From assembly GCA_012961925.1 (NCBI GenBank), contig DTYK01000166.1, forward strand, positions 1 through 12,470: 12,470 bases of DNA. The letters are read 5' to 3'. Every line of letters starts with the position of its first letter. Position 1 is the stretch's first letter. Positions 6,451-12,470 of the stretch are shown here, piece after piece. The notes beneath the pieces are model-generated. The model was not told the DNA's origin, searched no databases, and saw only the letters and a list, made by a program, of their open reading frames with translations. The translations under genes were made by a program, and so were the position numbers. This stretch comes from Candidatus Latescibacterota bacterium (GTDB lineage: Bacteria > Latescibacterota > MVCY01 > DTYK01).

Positions 6451-9400
6451 AATTCACTATCTTCAGAAAACTCTTAGGTGGCTTTGCAACGATCCTCCTG
6501 TTGACCTGTATCGTCGGAGGATTCGGGTTTTACGGCCTCTCCAGCGTGAGAGGCAAGACGAAGGATGTTATAGGTACGAACATCAAGCGCCAGAAGCTGG
6601 CCAAGAAGATCAAGGACAGTCTATTGCAGGCCAGGGCCAGTGAGAAGGATTACCTGCTCTCAGGGGATGAGGTTCATATCAAACGGGTGGAGGAAAAGGT
6701 AAGGGAGATCAAGGAGGGGTGCAATGGGCTTTATGCCCTGGCAGGTGAAGAGGAGGATAGAAGGAAGGCCTTATTAATCGCCGCTTTTGCCCGTGAATAC
6801 CGGAAGGGTTTCCTTGCGGTTGTCGCGAAGATGAAGGAGAAGGGTCATGATGGTGAGGGTTTGACCGGTTCCTTCAGCCGGAAGGTACGTCTTCTGGAAG
6901 AGAGGGTAAAGGAGATCAGTTACAGCCCCCTGCTGATAGATCTGCTCACGATAAGGGGGCTTGAGAAAGACTACCAGTTATACGGTTCTGTGGACTCTGT
7001 CGGAAGGATACGAGATATGATATCCACCTTCAAGGCCGATGTTGGACGGGCGCCGATCAAGACAACGTTGAAATCGGAATTAAGGAGACAGATAGATGAT
7101 TATTGGAGGCTATTTACAAGGCTGGTGGTGCTTGACGCTGGAATTGAGAGGTTGAGGGGGGTCTACAGTGGCACGGCGGAGGAGATTGAGTCGCAGGTGG
7201 AGGAGATAAGTGCCAAGAGCAGAGAATGGGCCGAGCAGACCATGAGTGAGACCGACAGTATCTTTCAAAGGTCAAGCACCATGATGGGCCTTTTCCTCCT
7301 CCTATCCCTGGGCCTCGGGATCGGGTTTGCTATCACCATTTCGAAAGGGGTCTCCAGACCTGTGAAGACACTGGCCAGGGCAGCCAGAAAGGTCGCCAAT
7401 GGGGATCTTGATCATATTGTGACCGTTGACACAAGAGATGAAGTGGGCGAGCTGAGCCGGGCCTTCAATCAGATGACAAGGGACCTGAAACAGTCAAGGA
7501 GGGAGATTGAGGAGTATAACAAGGTCCTGGAGAAGAGGGTAGAGGAGAGGACAGCAGAATTACAGAAGGCCTACAATGAGATTGAGCAGAAAAGCAGAGA
7601 ACTCCAGGTCTCCTACTCACAACTGAAGGAATTTAGTAAGATCAGCAGGGCTATTATACAGGAGAAGGACCTGGAGAGGATCTGTAGCAAAATCGCGACC
7701 TCTATTACCGAGCACTCCAATTTCAGCAGGGCCATCATCTCGCTGGTTGATGAGGAGACCGGCCGGAGGAGAAGGGTGGCCTTTGCGGGGGTCACGGATG
7801 AGGAGGCGGCGTTACTTGCTGATGACTCCCGCATAAATGGGATCGAGAGGATAACTCAGGAGAGGTTTCGAATCGGCAACTCATACTACATCCCTTACGG
7901 TTCGGATGCCTTAGAGATCGAGGGACTGGAGAGCAGGCTCTCCTTCCAGCCTGAGAGGCAGTGGCATCCCCATGATTATCTATTCATACCTCTTTATGGG
8001 GAAGAGGGGAAGATAATGGGGTTGATCTCCGTGGACGACCCGAGGGATGGGAGGAGGCCGACCGAGCAGACCCTGATCCCGTTAGAGCTTTTTGCCAATT
8101 TAGCTGCCCAGGCCATCGACAATGCAAAATTGCAGCAGGAGATCATCGAGAGGAATGAAAAGCTGGCAAAGGCCAATATTCGCCTGAAGGAGGTGGACCG
8201 GCTCAAATCAGAATTTCTTGCCAACATGAGCCATGAACTCCGCACGCCTCTCAACTCAATCATCGGGTTTTCTGAGATACTCATAGACGGTCTGGCCGGG
8301 GATCTGTCCGCCGAACAGGTCGACTTTATCACCAACATTCATACCAGCGGAAAGCATCTCCTGCAGTTGATCAACGACATACTTGACCTCTCAAAGATCG
8401 AATCGGGCAAGATGAAGTTTGAACCAAAGGAGTTTGTCCTCGCGGCCTTGTTAGAGGATGTAAAGACCACCGTCTCCTCAATGGTGAACAAGAAGGGGCA
8501 GGAGCTTTCGGTGGAGATGTCAGAGGGGTTGGGTCGCATCTTCGCCGATGAGTTCAAGGTGAAGCAGATCCTTCTGAACCTGTTGAGCAATGCATCCAAG
8601 TTCACGCCCCAAGGAGGGAAGATCAAGATCAGGTGCAGACTTGAAGAGGAGGATGGGGGTTCAGAGGTTGTGGTTATCTCGGTCAGTGATACCGGCATCG
8701 GCATCAGGCCCGAGGAACAGGAGGTAATCTTCGACGCCTTCAGACAGGTTGATGGTTCGTCCACCCGTGAATATGAAGGTACAGGTCTGGGGCTCACCAT
8801 AACCAAGAAGATGGTGGAGATGCATGGAGGTCGGATATGGGTGGAGAGCGAATACGGAAGGGGCAGTACTTTCACCTTTACCCTCCCCATACGTGGAGAT
8901 GGATCAGGGACCATGGTCCGGAGGAGTTCGGGCCCGCCCGCCTGCCTTTCAGATGAGACCGGAACGCGGAGGAAAGGACTGGTCATGGTGGTGGAGGATG
9001 ATCCCCAGTCGAACGACCTGTTGGCCTTCTATCTCGGTCAGGAAGGTTATGAAGCGGTCCAGATCTACACCGGCGACAGGGTGGTGGAGGAGGCAGCAAG
9101 GCTCAAACCTGTGCTGGTCACACTGGACGTGATGCTTCCCGGCAAGGATGGATGGGCGGTACTGCAGGATCTTAAAAGAGATCTACGTACGAAGGATATA
9201 CCGGTGGTGATCATATCCGTGCTTGATAACAAAGAGCTGGGACTGAGCCTTGGTGCAGTGGAGTACCTGGTCAAGCCCATCAAGAAAGAGGAATTGATGC
9301 CCATCCTACGGAGGAGAAGCCTGGCGAAAAAGGTGAGAAAGGGTGGTGCTAAGATCTTAGTGGTGGACGATGAGCCCCAGGCAGTGGATCTGGTTTCGAC

Positions 9401-9743
9401 GATCCTCGCCCAGGAGGGCTTCACAGTGCTCAAGGCCTACGATGGAAAGGAGGCCGTCAGGATCGTCAGCACTGAGGAGCCCGACCTGGTGATACTTGAC
9501 CTGTTGATGCCGAAGATGAGCGGTGTGGAGGTGGTATATTCCTTGAGGACCGACCAGGAGTTCAAAGAGCTGCCGATCATCGTGCTCACGGCGAAGGAGA
9601 TCACGGAACAGGACAGAGGAATGCTCAATGGACAGATACAGTCGCTGATGAGAAAAGGGACGTTCAGCAGAAGAGACCTTATAAGGGAAGTCCATCGGGC
9701 ATTAGGTATGGACAAAAAGAGTTTCCAGATGGTAGGTGAATAA
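6447..9743 (+). CDS. Membrane hybrid histidine kinase: HBM-like sensor, HAMP, GAF, HisKA, HATPase and two receivers
   Basis: This 1098-residue protein is a full hybrid kinase. Transmembrane helices lie at about 8-30 and 279-298. The periplasmic part between them is all helical, with two similar modules: ARASEKDYLLSGDE (62-75) and IRGLEKDYQLYGSV (169-182), the pattern of helical bimodular (HBM) sensors. HAMP (about 299-352), coiled coil (350-400) and GAF (400-562) follow. The kinase core has H596 in MSHELRTPLNSIIGFSE, N715 in LLSNASKF, DTGIG (748-752), FRQVDGS and GTGLGLTI (778-785). Receiver 1 (845-955) has acidic D851/D852, phosphoacceptor D894, S924 and K943. Receiver 2 (967-1087) has D974/D975, D1018 in ILDLLMP, T1048 and K1070 as RKG instead of KP. 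No phosphotransfer domain or output domain is attached. The overlap with the exported CBM9-like gene suggests a binding-protein/sensor pair. Phosphate probably passes to the separate regulators downstream. Confidence 0.95.
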   Translation: MKFTIFRKLLGGFATILLLTCIVGGFGFYGLSSVRGKTKDVIGTNIKRQKLAKKIKDSLLQARASEKDYLLSGDEVHIKRVEEKVREIKEGCNGLYALAGEEEDRRKALLIAAFAREYRKGFLAVVAKMKEKGHDGEGLTGSFSRKVRLLEERVKEISYSPLLIDLLTIRGLEKDYQLYGSVDSVGRIRDMISTFKADVGRAPIKTTLKSELRRQIDDYWRLFTRLVVLDAGIERLRGVYSGTAEEIESQVEEISAKSREWAEQTMSETDSIFQRSSTMMGLFLLLSLGLGIGFAITISKGVSRPVKTLARAARKVANGDLDHIVTVDTRDEVGELSRAFNQMTRDLKQSRREIEEYNKVLEKRVEERTAELQKAYNEIEQKSRELQVSYSQLKEFSKISRAIIQEKDLERICSKIATSITEHSNFSRAIISLVDEETGRRRRVAFAGVTDEEAALLADDSRINGIERITQERFRIGNSYYIPYGSDALEIEGLESRLSFQPERQWHPHDYLFIPLYGEEGKIMGLISVDDPRDGRRPTEQTLIPLELFANLAAQAIDNAKLQQEIIERNEKLAKANIRLKEVDRLKSEFLANMSHELRTPLNSIIGFSEILIDGLAGDLSAEQVDFITNIHTSGKHLLQLINDILDLSKIESGKMKFEPKEFVLAALLEDVKTTVSSMVNKKGQELSVEMSEGLGRIFADEFKVKQILLNLLSNASKFTPQGGKIKIRCRLEEEDGGSEVVVISVSDTGIGIRPEEQEVIFDAFRQVDGSSTREYEGTGLGLTITKKMVEMHGGRIWVESEYGRGSTFTFTLPIRGDGSGTMVRRSSGPPACLSDETGTRRKGLVMVVEDDPQSNDLLAFYLGQEGYEAVQIYTGDRVVEEAARLKPVLVTLDVMLPGKDGWAVLQDLKRDLRTKDIPVVIISVLDNKELGLSLGAVEYLVKPIKKEELMPILRRRSLAKKVRKGGAKILVVDDEPQAVDLVSTILAQEGFTVLKAYDGKEAVRIVSTEEPDLVILDLLMPKMSGVEVVYSLRTDQEFKELPIIVLTAKEITEQDRGMLNGQIQSLMRKGTFSRRDLIREVHRALGMDKKSFQMVGE

Positions 9744-9744
9744 G

Positions 9745-10137
9745 GTGCAGAGGCGAATACTTATAGTTGAGGACAATGGGGTAAACAGGAACCTGGTACG
9801 GGTGCTTCTTCAAAAATACGGGTACCAGATCATCGAAGCCACTGACGGAGAAGAGGCGGTGGAGGTGGCAGTTCGGGAGAAGCCAGACCTGATATTGATG
9901 GACATACAGCTCCCACGGATGAGCGGTTATAGTGCCACCGGGATATTGAAGGGCAGGAGGGATACCATGGATATACCGATAATCGCCCTCACGGCAAAGG
10001 CCATGATCGGGGATAGAGAGAAGGCCCTGAAGGCAGGGTGCGACGGGTATATCTCCAAGCCTATAGATACCCGGGAACTGCCGAAGGTGGTGAACTCCTT
10101 GCTCGATCGGGAGAGACCTCGTGGAGGGGATGGCTGA
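9745..10137 (+). CDS. Single-domain response regulator (CheY/DivK-like), first of three
   Basis: The protein has 130 residues from GTG 9745, one base after the hybrid kinase stop, with AGGTGA five bases before it; GTG 9736 would overlap the kinase. It is one receiver domain and a short tail. Acidic pocket residues are E9 and D10 (ILIVEDN), the phosphoacceptor is D53 in LILMDIQLPRMSGY, and T83 in ALTAKAM and K105 in YISKPID complete the active site. The sequence VEDN.VNR.L, MDIQLP and SKPIDTREL resembles DivK and the receivers that commonly receive phosphate from hybrid kinases more than motor-binding CheY. The absence of an output domain means its effect is by protein contact or phosphotransfer. 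It is the likely first partner of the hybrid kinase because of tight coupling. Confidence 0.93.
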   Translation: MQRRILIVEDNGVNRNLVRVLLQKYGYQIIEATDGEEAVEVAVREKPDLILMDIQLPRMSGYSATGILKGRRDTMDIPIIALTAKAMIGDREKALKAGCDGYISKPIDTRELPKVVNSLLDRERPRGGDG

Positions 10138-10225
10138 ACAGGGAGTCCCTCCCGGCACCGGTATACCGCCCAGCTCACCACCTTCGGGATCTCCGTTATA
10201 AGCTATTTCTACATGGAGGGTCAAT

Positions 10226-10699
10226 TTGGGCAAAAAGAGCTCTCAAAAGGGGAGGATAGGGTCCAAGAAGGCTGTCAAGATCCTTGTGGTAGATGATGTC
10301 CAACTCTGCAGGATGATCCTTGAGCGGAAGCTCCGTTCTGCCGGTCATGAGGTGCTCCTGGCTGAAAGTGGAGAAGAGGCGCTCCAACTCATTGATATAG
10401 ATCCACCCGACGTCATCCTGCTGGACCTGATGATGCCCGGAATGGATGGCGAGGAGACGCTGCGCCGCATCCAACGGACAGGAGGTAGACCCATGGTCAT
10501 CGTCGTGTCCGCTGCCATTGACCGGGACCGACTGTTAAGGTTAAAGGAACTTGGGGTGTGCGGGTTCATTGCCAAGCCGATCAACTTCCAAAGGCTGGAA
10601 GAAGAGATAGAAAAGGCACTTGAATCCAGGCGAAGGCTTGAGAAGGAGATTGCGGAGTTGGTTGGAAGGAGTAACGGGAGCACAGGGGAAGGAGAATAG
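10226..10699 (+). CDS. Single-domain response regulator with charged C-terminal helix, second of three
   Basis: This 157-residue protein starts at TTG 10226, preceded by GGAGGG at 10215-10220 (five bases). An N-terminal basic extension of about 16 residues precedes the receiver. Key residues are D23 and D24 in LVVDDVQ, phosphoacceptor D67 in ILLDLMMPGMDGE, S95 in IVVSAAID (Ser in place of Thr) and K117 in FIAKPIN. The C-terminal helix continues as a charged coil (LEEEIEKALESRRRLEKEIAELVG), longer than in CheY, and could mediate dimerisation or binding of a target. An 88-base gap separates it from the preceding regulator. It has no DNA-binding or enzymatic domain. Confidence 0.92.
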   Translation: MGKKSSQKGRIGSKKAVKILVVDDVQLCRMILERKLRSAGHEVLLAESGEEALQLIDIDPPDVILLDLMMPGMDGEETLRRIQRTGGRPMVIVVSAAIDRDRLLRLKELGVCGFIAKPINFQRLEEEIEKALESRRRLEKEIAELVGRSNGSTGEGE

Positions 10700-10705
10700 A
10701 TCTAA

Positions 10706-11065
10706 TTGGAAAAGAAAAAGGTTCTCATCGTAGATGACGAAGAAGATGTGCGTAATCTGCTCAGGGACGTGCTCGATTATCTGGGGTATGAAACTGCAGA
10801 TGCCTGTAACGGGAGGCAGGCCTTGGAGATCCTCAGCGAGCAGGATTTTGATCTGGTCATGGCCGACCTTTATATGCCGGAGATGGACGGTCTGAGCTTG
10901 CTCAGGTCTATCAAGGAAGAGAGTGATCTCCCGGTTATCATCTTCACCGGTTATGCGGTAACTACAACCACGGATGGAATGGCTGACCTCGGTGCGGATG
11001 GATATCTCAGGAAACCGTTCATGATCCAGGAGGTTGAAAAGCTTGTGGCAATCCTGTGTTCATAA
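10706..11065 (+). CDS. Single-domain response regulator, third of three
   Basis: This 119-residue receiver starts at TTG 10706, because the conserved KKVLIVDDEEDV strand begins at once and no later start would keep it. GGAG at 10691-10694 is about eleven bases upstream, so the ribosome site is weak. Active-site residues are D10 and D11, D54 in LVMADLYMPEMDG, T81 in IIFTGYA and K103 in YLRKPFM. The pattern (FTGYA, RKPF) is that of receivers paired with NtrB/AtoS-type kinases, in contrast to the DivK-like first regulator. The soluble kinase gene follows 13 bases after the stop, making these two the best cognate pair in the block. No output domain is present. Confidence 0.92.
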   Translation: MEKKKVLIVDDEEDVRNLLRDVLDYLGYETADACNGRQALEILSEQDFDLVMADLYMPEMDGLSLLRSIKEESDLPVIIFTGYAVTTTTDGMADLGADGYLRKPFMIQEVEKLVAILCS

Positions 11066-11078
11066 AAAGGTGGGAGAG

Positions 11079-11849
11079 ATGAGAGAGACCCAGATTCTGG
11101 AGAAGGGAACAGCTCATAGTGAGCCAAAGGAGATCCAGGGGCACTTGATGTGCTCGGCAAGATCTTCAGCGATGGACCGGATGGCAGCAGAGATCGGTCA
11201 TGCACTGAACAACCACCTGGCAGTGGTATCAGGTCGTGCTGAACTCCTCGTCTTCAACATCAAGAGAGGGGAAGTCAACCGGGCCCTCCAGAGTGCCGAG
11301 ATTATCTCAGAGCAGACCGAGAGGATGAAGAGGCTGACGAAGATCCTGATGAATGCCTGTGTATGGGATGACAGGAAGGCCGAATGTAAGATTAATGACC
11401 TTGTGAAGGATTTGATACTCTTTATTCAACCTCAAAAGAGATTTGAGGGAGTGGAGTTCGTACTCAAACTGGATGAGGAGTTACCGACGGTAAAGATCGA
11501 CAGAGACCAGATCCAGGAGGTGCTGTTCAACCTCTACAACAATGCGGCCGAGGTGATGGCGGGGGGGAGGATAACGACAAGGACCGAATATCAGAGGGAA
11601 GGTAACAGTGTGAGGATCACCGTGAGTGACACCGGTCCAGGGATTGCGGAGGGCCTCGAGAGGAAGGTCTTCGAACCCGGCTTCACCACTAAGAAGGGAG
11701 GGCATGGCCTGGGGTTGGCCGTTTGCCGCCGGATCGTGAGGGATCATGGCGGGACGATTCAGGTTAAAAGCCGGGTTGGCGAAGGTACATCATTTGTCAT
11801 CACAATACCATTGGATGGGACCGGTATGGCTGGAAAAAACAGGCTATAA
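11079..11849 (+). CDS. Soluble histidine kinase with atypical H box (HALNNHL)
   Basis: The protein has 256 residues from ATG 11079, with AAGG eight bases upstream. The frame is open back to 11034, but that would overlap the preceding regulator. There is no sensor domain: about 30 residues precede the dimerisation helix. The H box reads EIGHALNNHLAVVSGRAELL, with candidate phosphoacceptor H41 followed by Ala instead of Glu/Asp, and His replacing Pro in NNPL. The ATPase domain is intact: N155 in NLYNNAAEVM, DTGPG (184-188), FEPGFTT (198-204) and GGHGLGLAV (207-215). ATP binding is thus expected, but autophosphorylation may be weak or depend on a partner; a phosphatase or transmitter role is possible. 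It closes the operon and is next to the third regulator. The DHp-only protein at 4559 has a related and equally atypical H box. Confidence 0.88.
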   Translation: MRETQILEKGTAHSEPKEIQGHLMCSARSSAMDRMAAEIGHALNNHLAVVSGRAELLVFNIKRGEVNRALQSAEIISEQTERMKRLTKILMNACVWDDRKAECKINDLVKDLILFIQPQKRFEGVEFVLKLDEELPTVKIDRDQIQEVLFNLYNNAAEVMAGGRITTRTEYQREGNSVRITVSDTGPGIAEGLERKVFEPGFTTKKGGHGLGLAVCRRIVRDHGGTIQVKSRVGEGTSFVITIPLDGTGMAGKNRL

Positions 11850-11908
11850 AATGGGAAAATATTTCCGCTGACATGCGGCCGGACATCGAGATTGAGAGTT
11901 CGGATGGC

Positions 11909-11953
11909 AGGGAATGGCACGGTGCACAAGCACTGCTGGCCATTCCCTTTTTT
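11909..11953 (+). terminator. Intrinsic terminator of the sensory operon
   Basis: AGGGAATGGC (11909-11918) pairs perfectly with GCCATTCCCT (11939-11948), followed by a run of six T (11948-11953). The 20-base region between the arms contains a second small hairpin, GTGC-ACAA-GCAC (11922-11933), so the whole can stack into one long stem with an internal loop. It lies 60 bases after the last kinase gene and 23 bases before the sigma-54 site of the next unit. Confidence 0.92.
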
Positions 11954-11975
11954 GTGGTCGTCTTGGAAAGGGAGA

Positions 11976-11992
11976 TTGGCACAAAGATTGCT
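11976..11992 (+). promoter_or_regulatory. Sigma-54 (RpoN) promoter upstream of flgF
   Basis: TTGGCAC (11976-11982), five bases and TTGCT (11988-11992) match the -24/-12 consensus TGGCAC-N5-TTGCW. The invariant GG (11978-11979) and GC (11990-11991) are exactly ten bases apart. Initiation would fall near 12003, about 45 bases before the flgF start. Sigma-54 promoters need an enhancer-binding activator of the FlrC/FleQ/FlgR type; no gene for one is in the window, and I did not identify an enhancer site. Hook and basal-body genes are classic sigma-54 targets in polar-flagellate bacteria. Confidence 0.88.
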
Positions 11993-12047
11993 GTTACTAA
12001 GTATAAGAATCTCCGTTTTAAGCACAAGAAGCGAAGAGGAGGAAAGG

Positions 12048-12470
12048 ATGATAAAAGGCCTTTATACTGCGGCTGTTGGTATGCTACCAAGGATCACCAG
12101 GCAGGAGGTCTCTGCTAATAATCTGGCAAACATAAACACCCCTGGTTATAAGCGGGATAGGGTCTTTCTGAAGGCCCTGCTGAAGGTGGAAGAAGGCCTC
12201 TCGAAGGCTTTATCTGGATTGCAGAGAAGGGAAACAGAGGCCCTTTATACCGATTTCAGTCAGGGCGTGCTCCAGCAGACCCATCGTACACTTGACCTTG
12301 CGATTGAAGGGGATGGTTTCTTCGTCATATCCACCCCAAGGGGGGAGAGGTACACCAGAAACGGCAGTTTCTCCCTTGGCCCGGGTGGTCTTCTCGTAAC
12401 CTCCGATGGACACCCTGTCCTTGGAGAGGGTGGGCCTGTGGTCCTGACAGGGAGCCAGATCCTCATCAAT
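12048..12470 (+). CDS. flgF: Flagellar basal-body rod protein FlgF (5' part)
   Basis: The ATG at 12048 follows GAGGAGG at 12036-12042, and the frame stays open to the window end, giving the first 141 residues. The start MIKGLYTAAVGMLPRITRQEVSANNLANINTPGYKRD is the N-terminal rod signature shared by FlgF and FlgG: helix, ANNLAN and NT.GYKR. The conserved LDLAIEGDGFFVI and RYTRNGSFSL motifs follow, then GGLLVTSDGHPVLGEGGPV. FlgF and FlgG form the proximal and distal rod. FlgF is preferred because flgF normally precedes flgG in this type of operon and the region between ANNLAN and the DG motif is variable, as in FlgF; FlgG is not excluded without the C-terminus. It has no cleavable signal, since it is exported by the flagellar type III system. 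Transcription is probably sigma-54-dependent. Confidence 0.88.
   Translation, partial: MIKGLYTAAVGMLPRITRQEVSANNLANINTPGYKRDRVFLKALLKVEEGLSKALSGLQRRETEALYTDFSQGVLQQTHRTLDLAIEGDGFFVISTPRGERYTRNGSFSLGPGGLLVTSDGHPVLGEGGPVVLTGSQILIN

Noticed and set aside
6152..8787. Shared string GAAGGTACAGGTCTG in the CBM9-like gene and in the hybrid kinase
   Set aside because: It encodes EGTGL in both, which reflects the kinase G2 box in one and a chance match in the other; no larger repeat surrounds it.
10159..10168. Perfect ten-base palindrome CGGTATACCG in the gap between the first and second response regulators
   Set aside because: A ten-base palindrome is expected about a dozen times by chance in a window of this length, and there is no promoter pattern or second half-site nearby.
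11915..11935. TGGCACGG near 11915, resembling a sigma-54 -24 element
   Set aside because: No TTGC follows at the required spacing, and the bases form the stem and loop of the terminator.

Overview
The window is a piece of a polar-flagellum gene cluster followed by a dense block of two-component signalling genes. It opens in the C-terminal end of a FlhG/MinD-type ATPase gene, continues with fliA (sigma-28), and closes in the 5' part of an flgF-type rod gene. Gene order flhG-fliA, a sigma-54-type promoter in front of the rod gene, mid GC content, Arg codons rich in AGG/AGA and frequent TTG/GTG starts suggest a Gram-negative, monoflagellate, probably anaerobic bacterium of the Desulfobacterota (former Deltaproteobacteria) or a neighbouring phylum. 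That placement is an inference without a marker gene.

Three transcription units can be read on the + strand; I found no convincing gene on the - strand. Unit A (1-5434, ending at a terminator at 5509-5543) holds flhG (partial), fliA, a small charged protein, an HDOD protein, a cytosolic GAF histidine kinase, a membrane-anchored DUF2802-like protein, a small FliK-like protein, and a GAF protein that carries only the dimerisation/phosphoacceptor half of a kinase. Unit B (5586-11953) starts with a sigma-28-type promoter, TAAAGTCT-N12-GCCGATAC, and ends with a second strong terminator. It holds an exported CBM9-like protein, a 1098-residue membrane hybrid kinase with two receiver domains, three single-domain response regulators, and a soluble kinase with an atypical H box. 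Unit C starts with a textbook sigma-54 site (TGGCAC-N5-TTGCT, 11977-11992) and runs into flgF and out of the window.

Read together, this is a flagellar hierarchy with its own sensory module. Sigma-28 made from unit A can switch on unit B, whose exported binding protein and two-module periplasmic sensor probably feed a multi-step phosphorelay. The window encodes five receiver domains, two complete kinases, a third kinase-like soluble protein with an ATPase domain, and one protein with a phosphoacceptor helix but no ATPase domain. None has a DNA-binding, cyclase or other recognised output domain, so the output is probably by protein-protein contact, for example with the motor or the chemotaxis machinery, or lies outside the window. 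The most unusual elements are the ATPase-less GAF/DHp protein, the soluble kinase lacking the acidic residue after its His, and the CBM9 protein coupled to the HBM-like hybrid kinase under a flagellar promoter.
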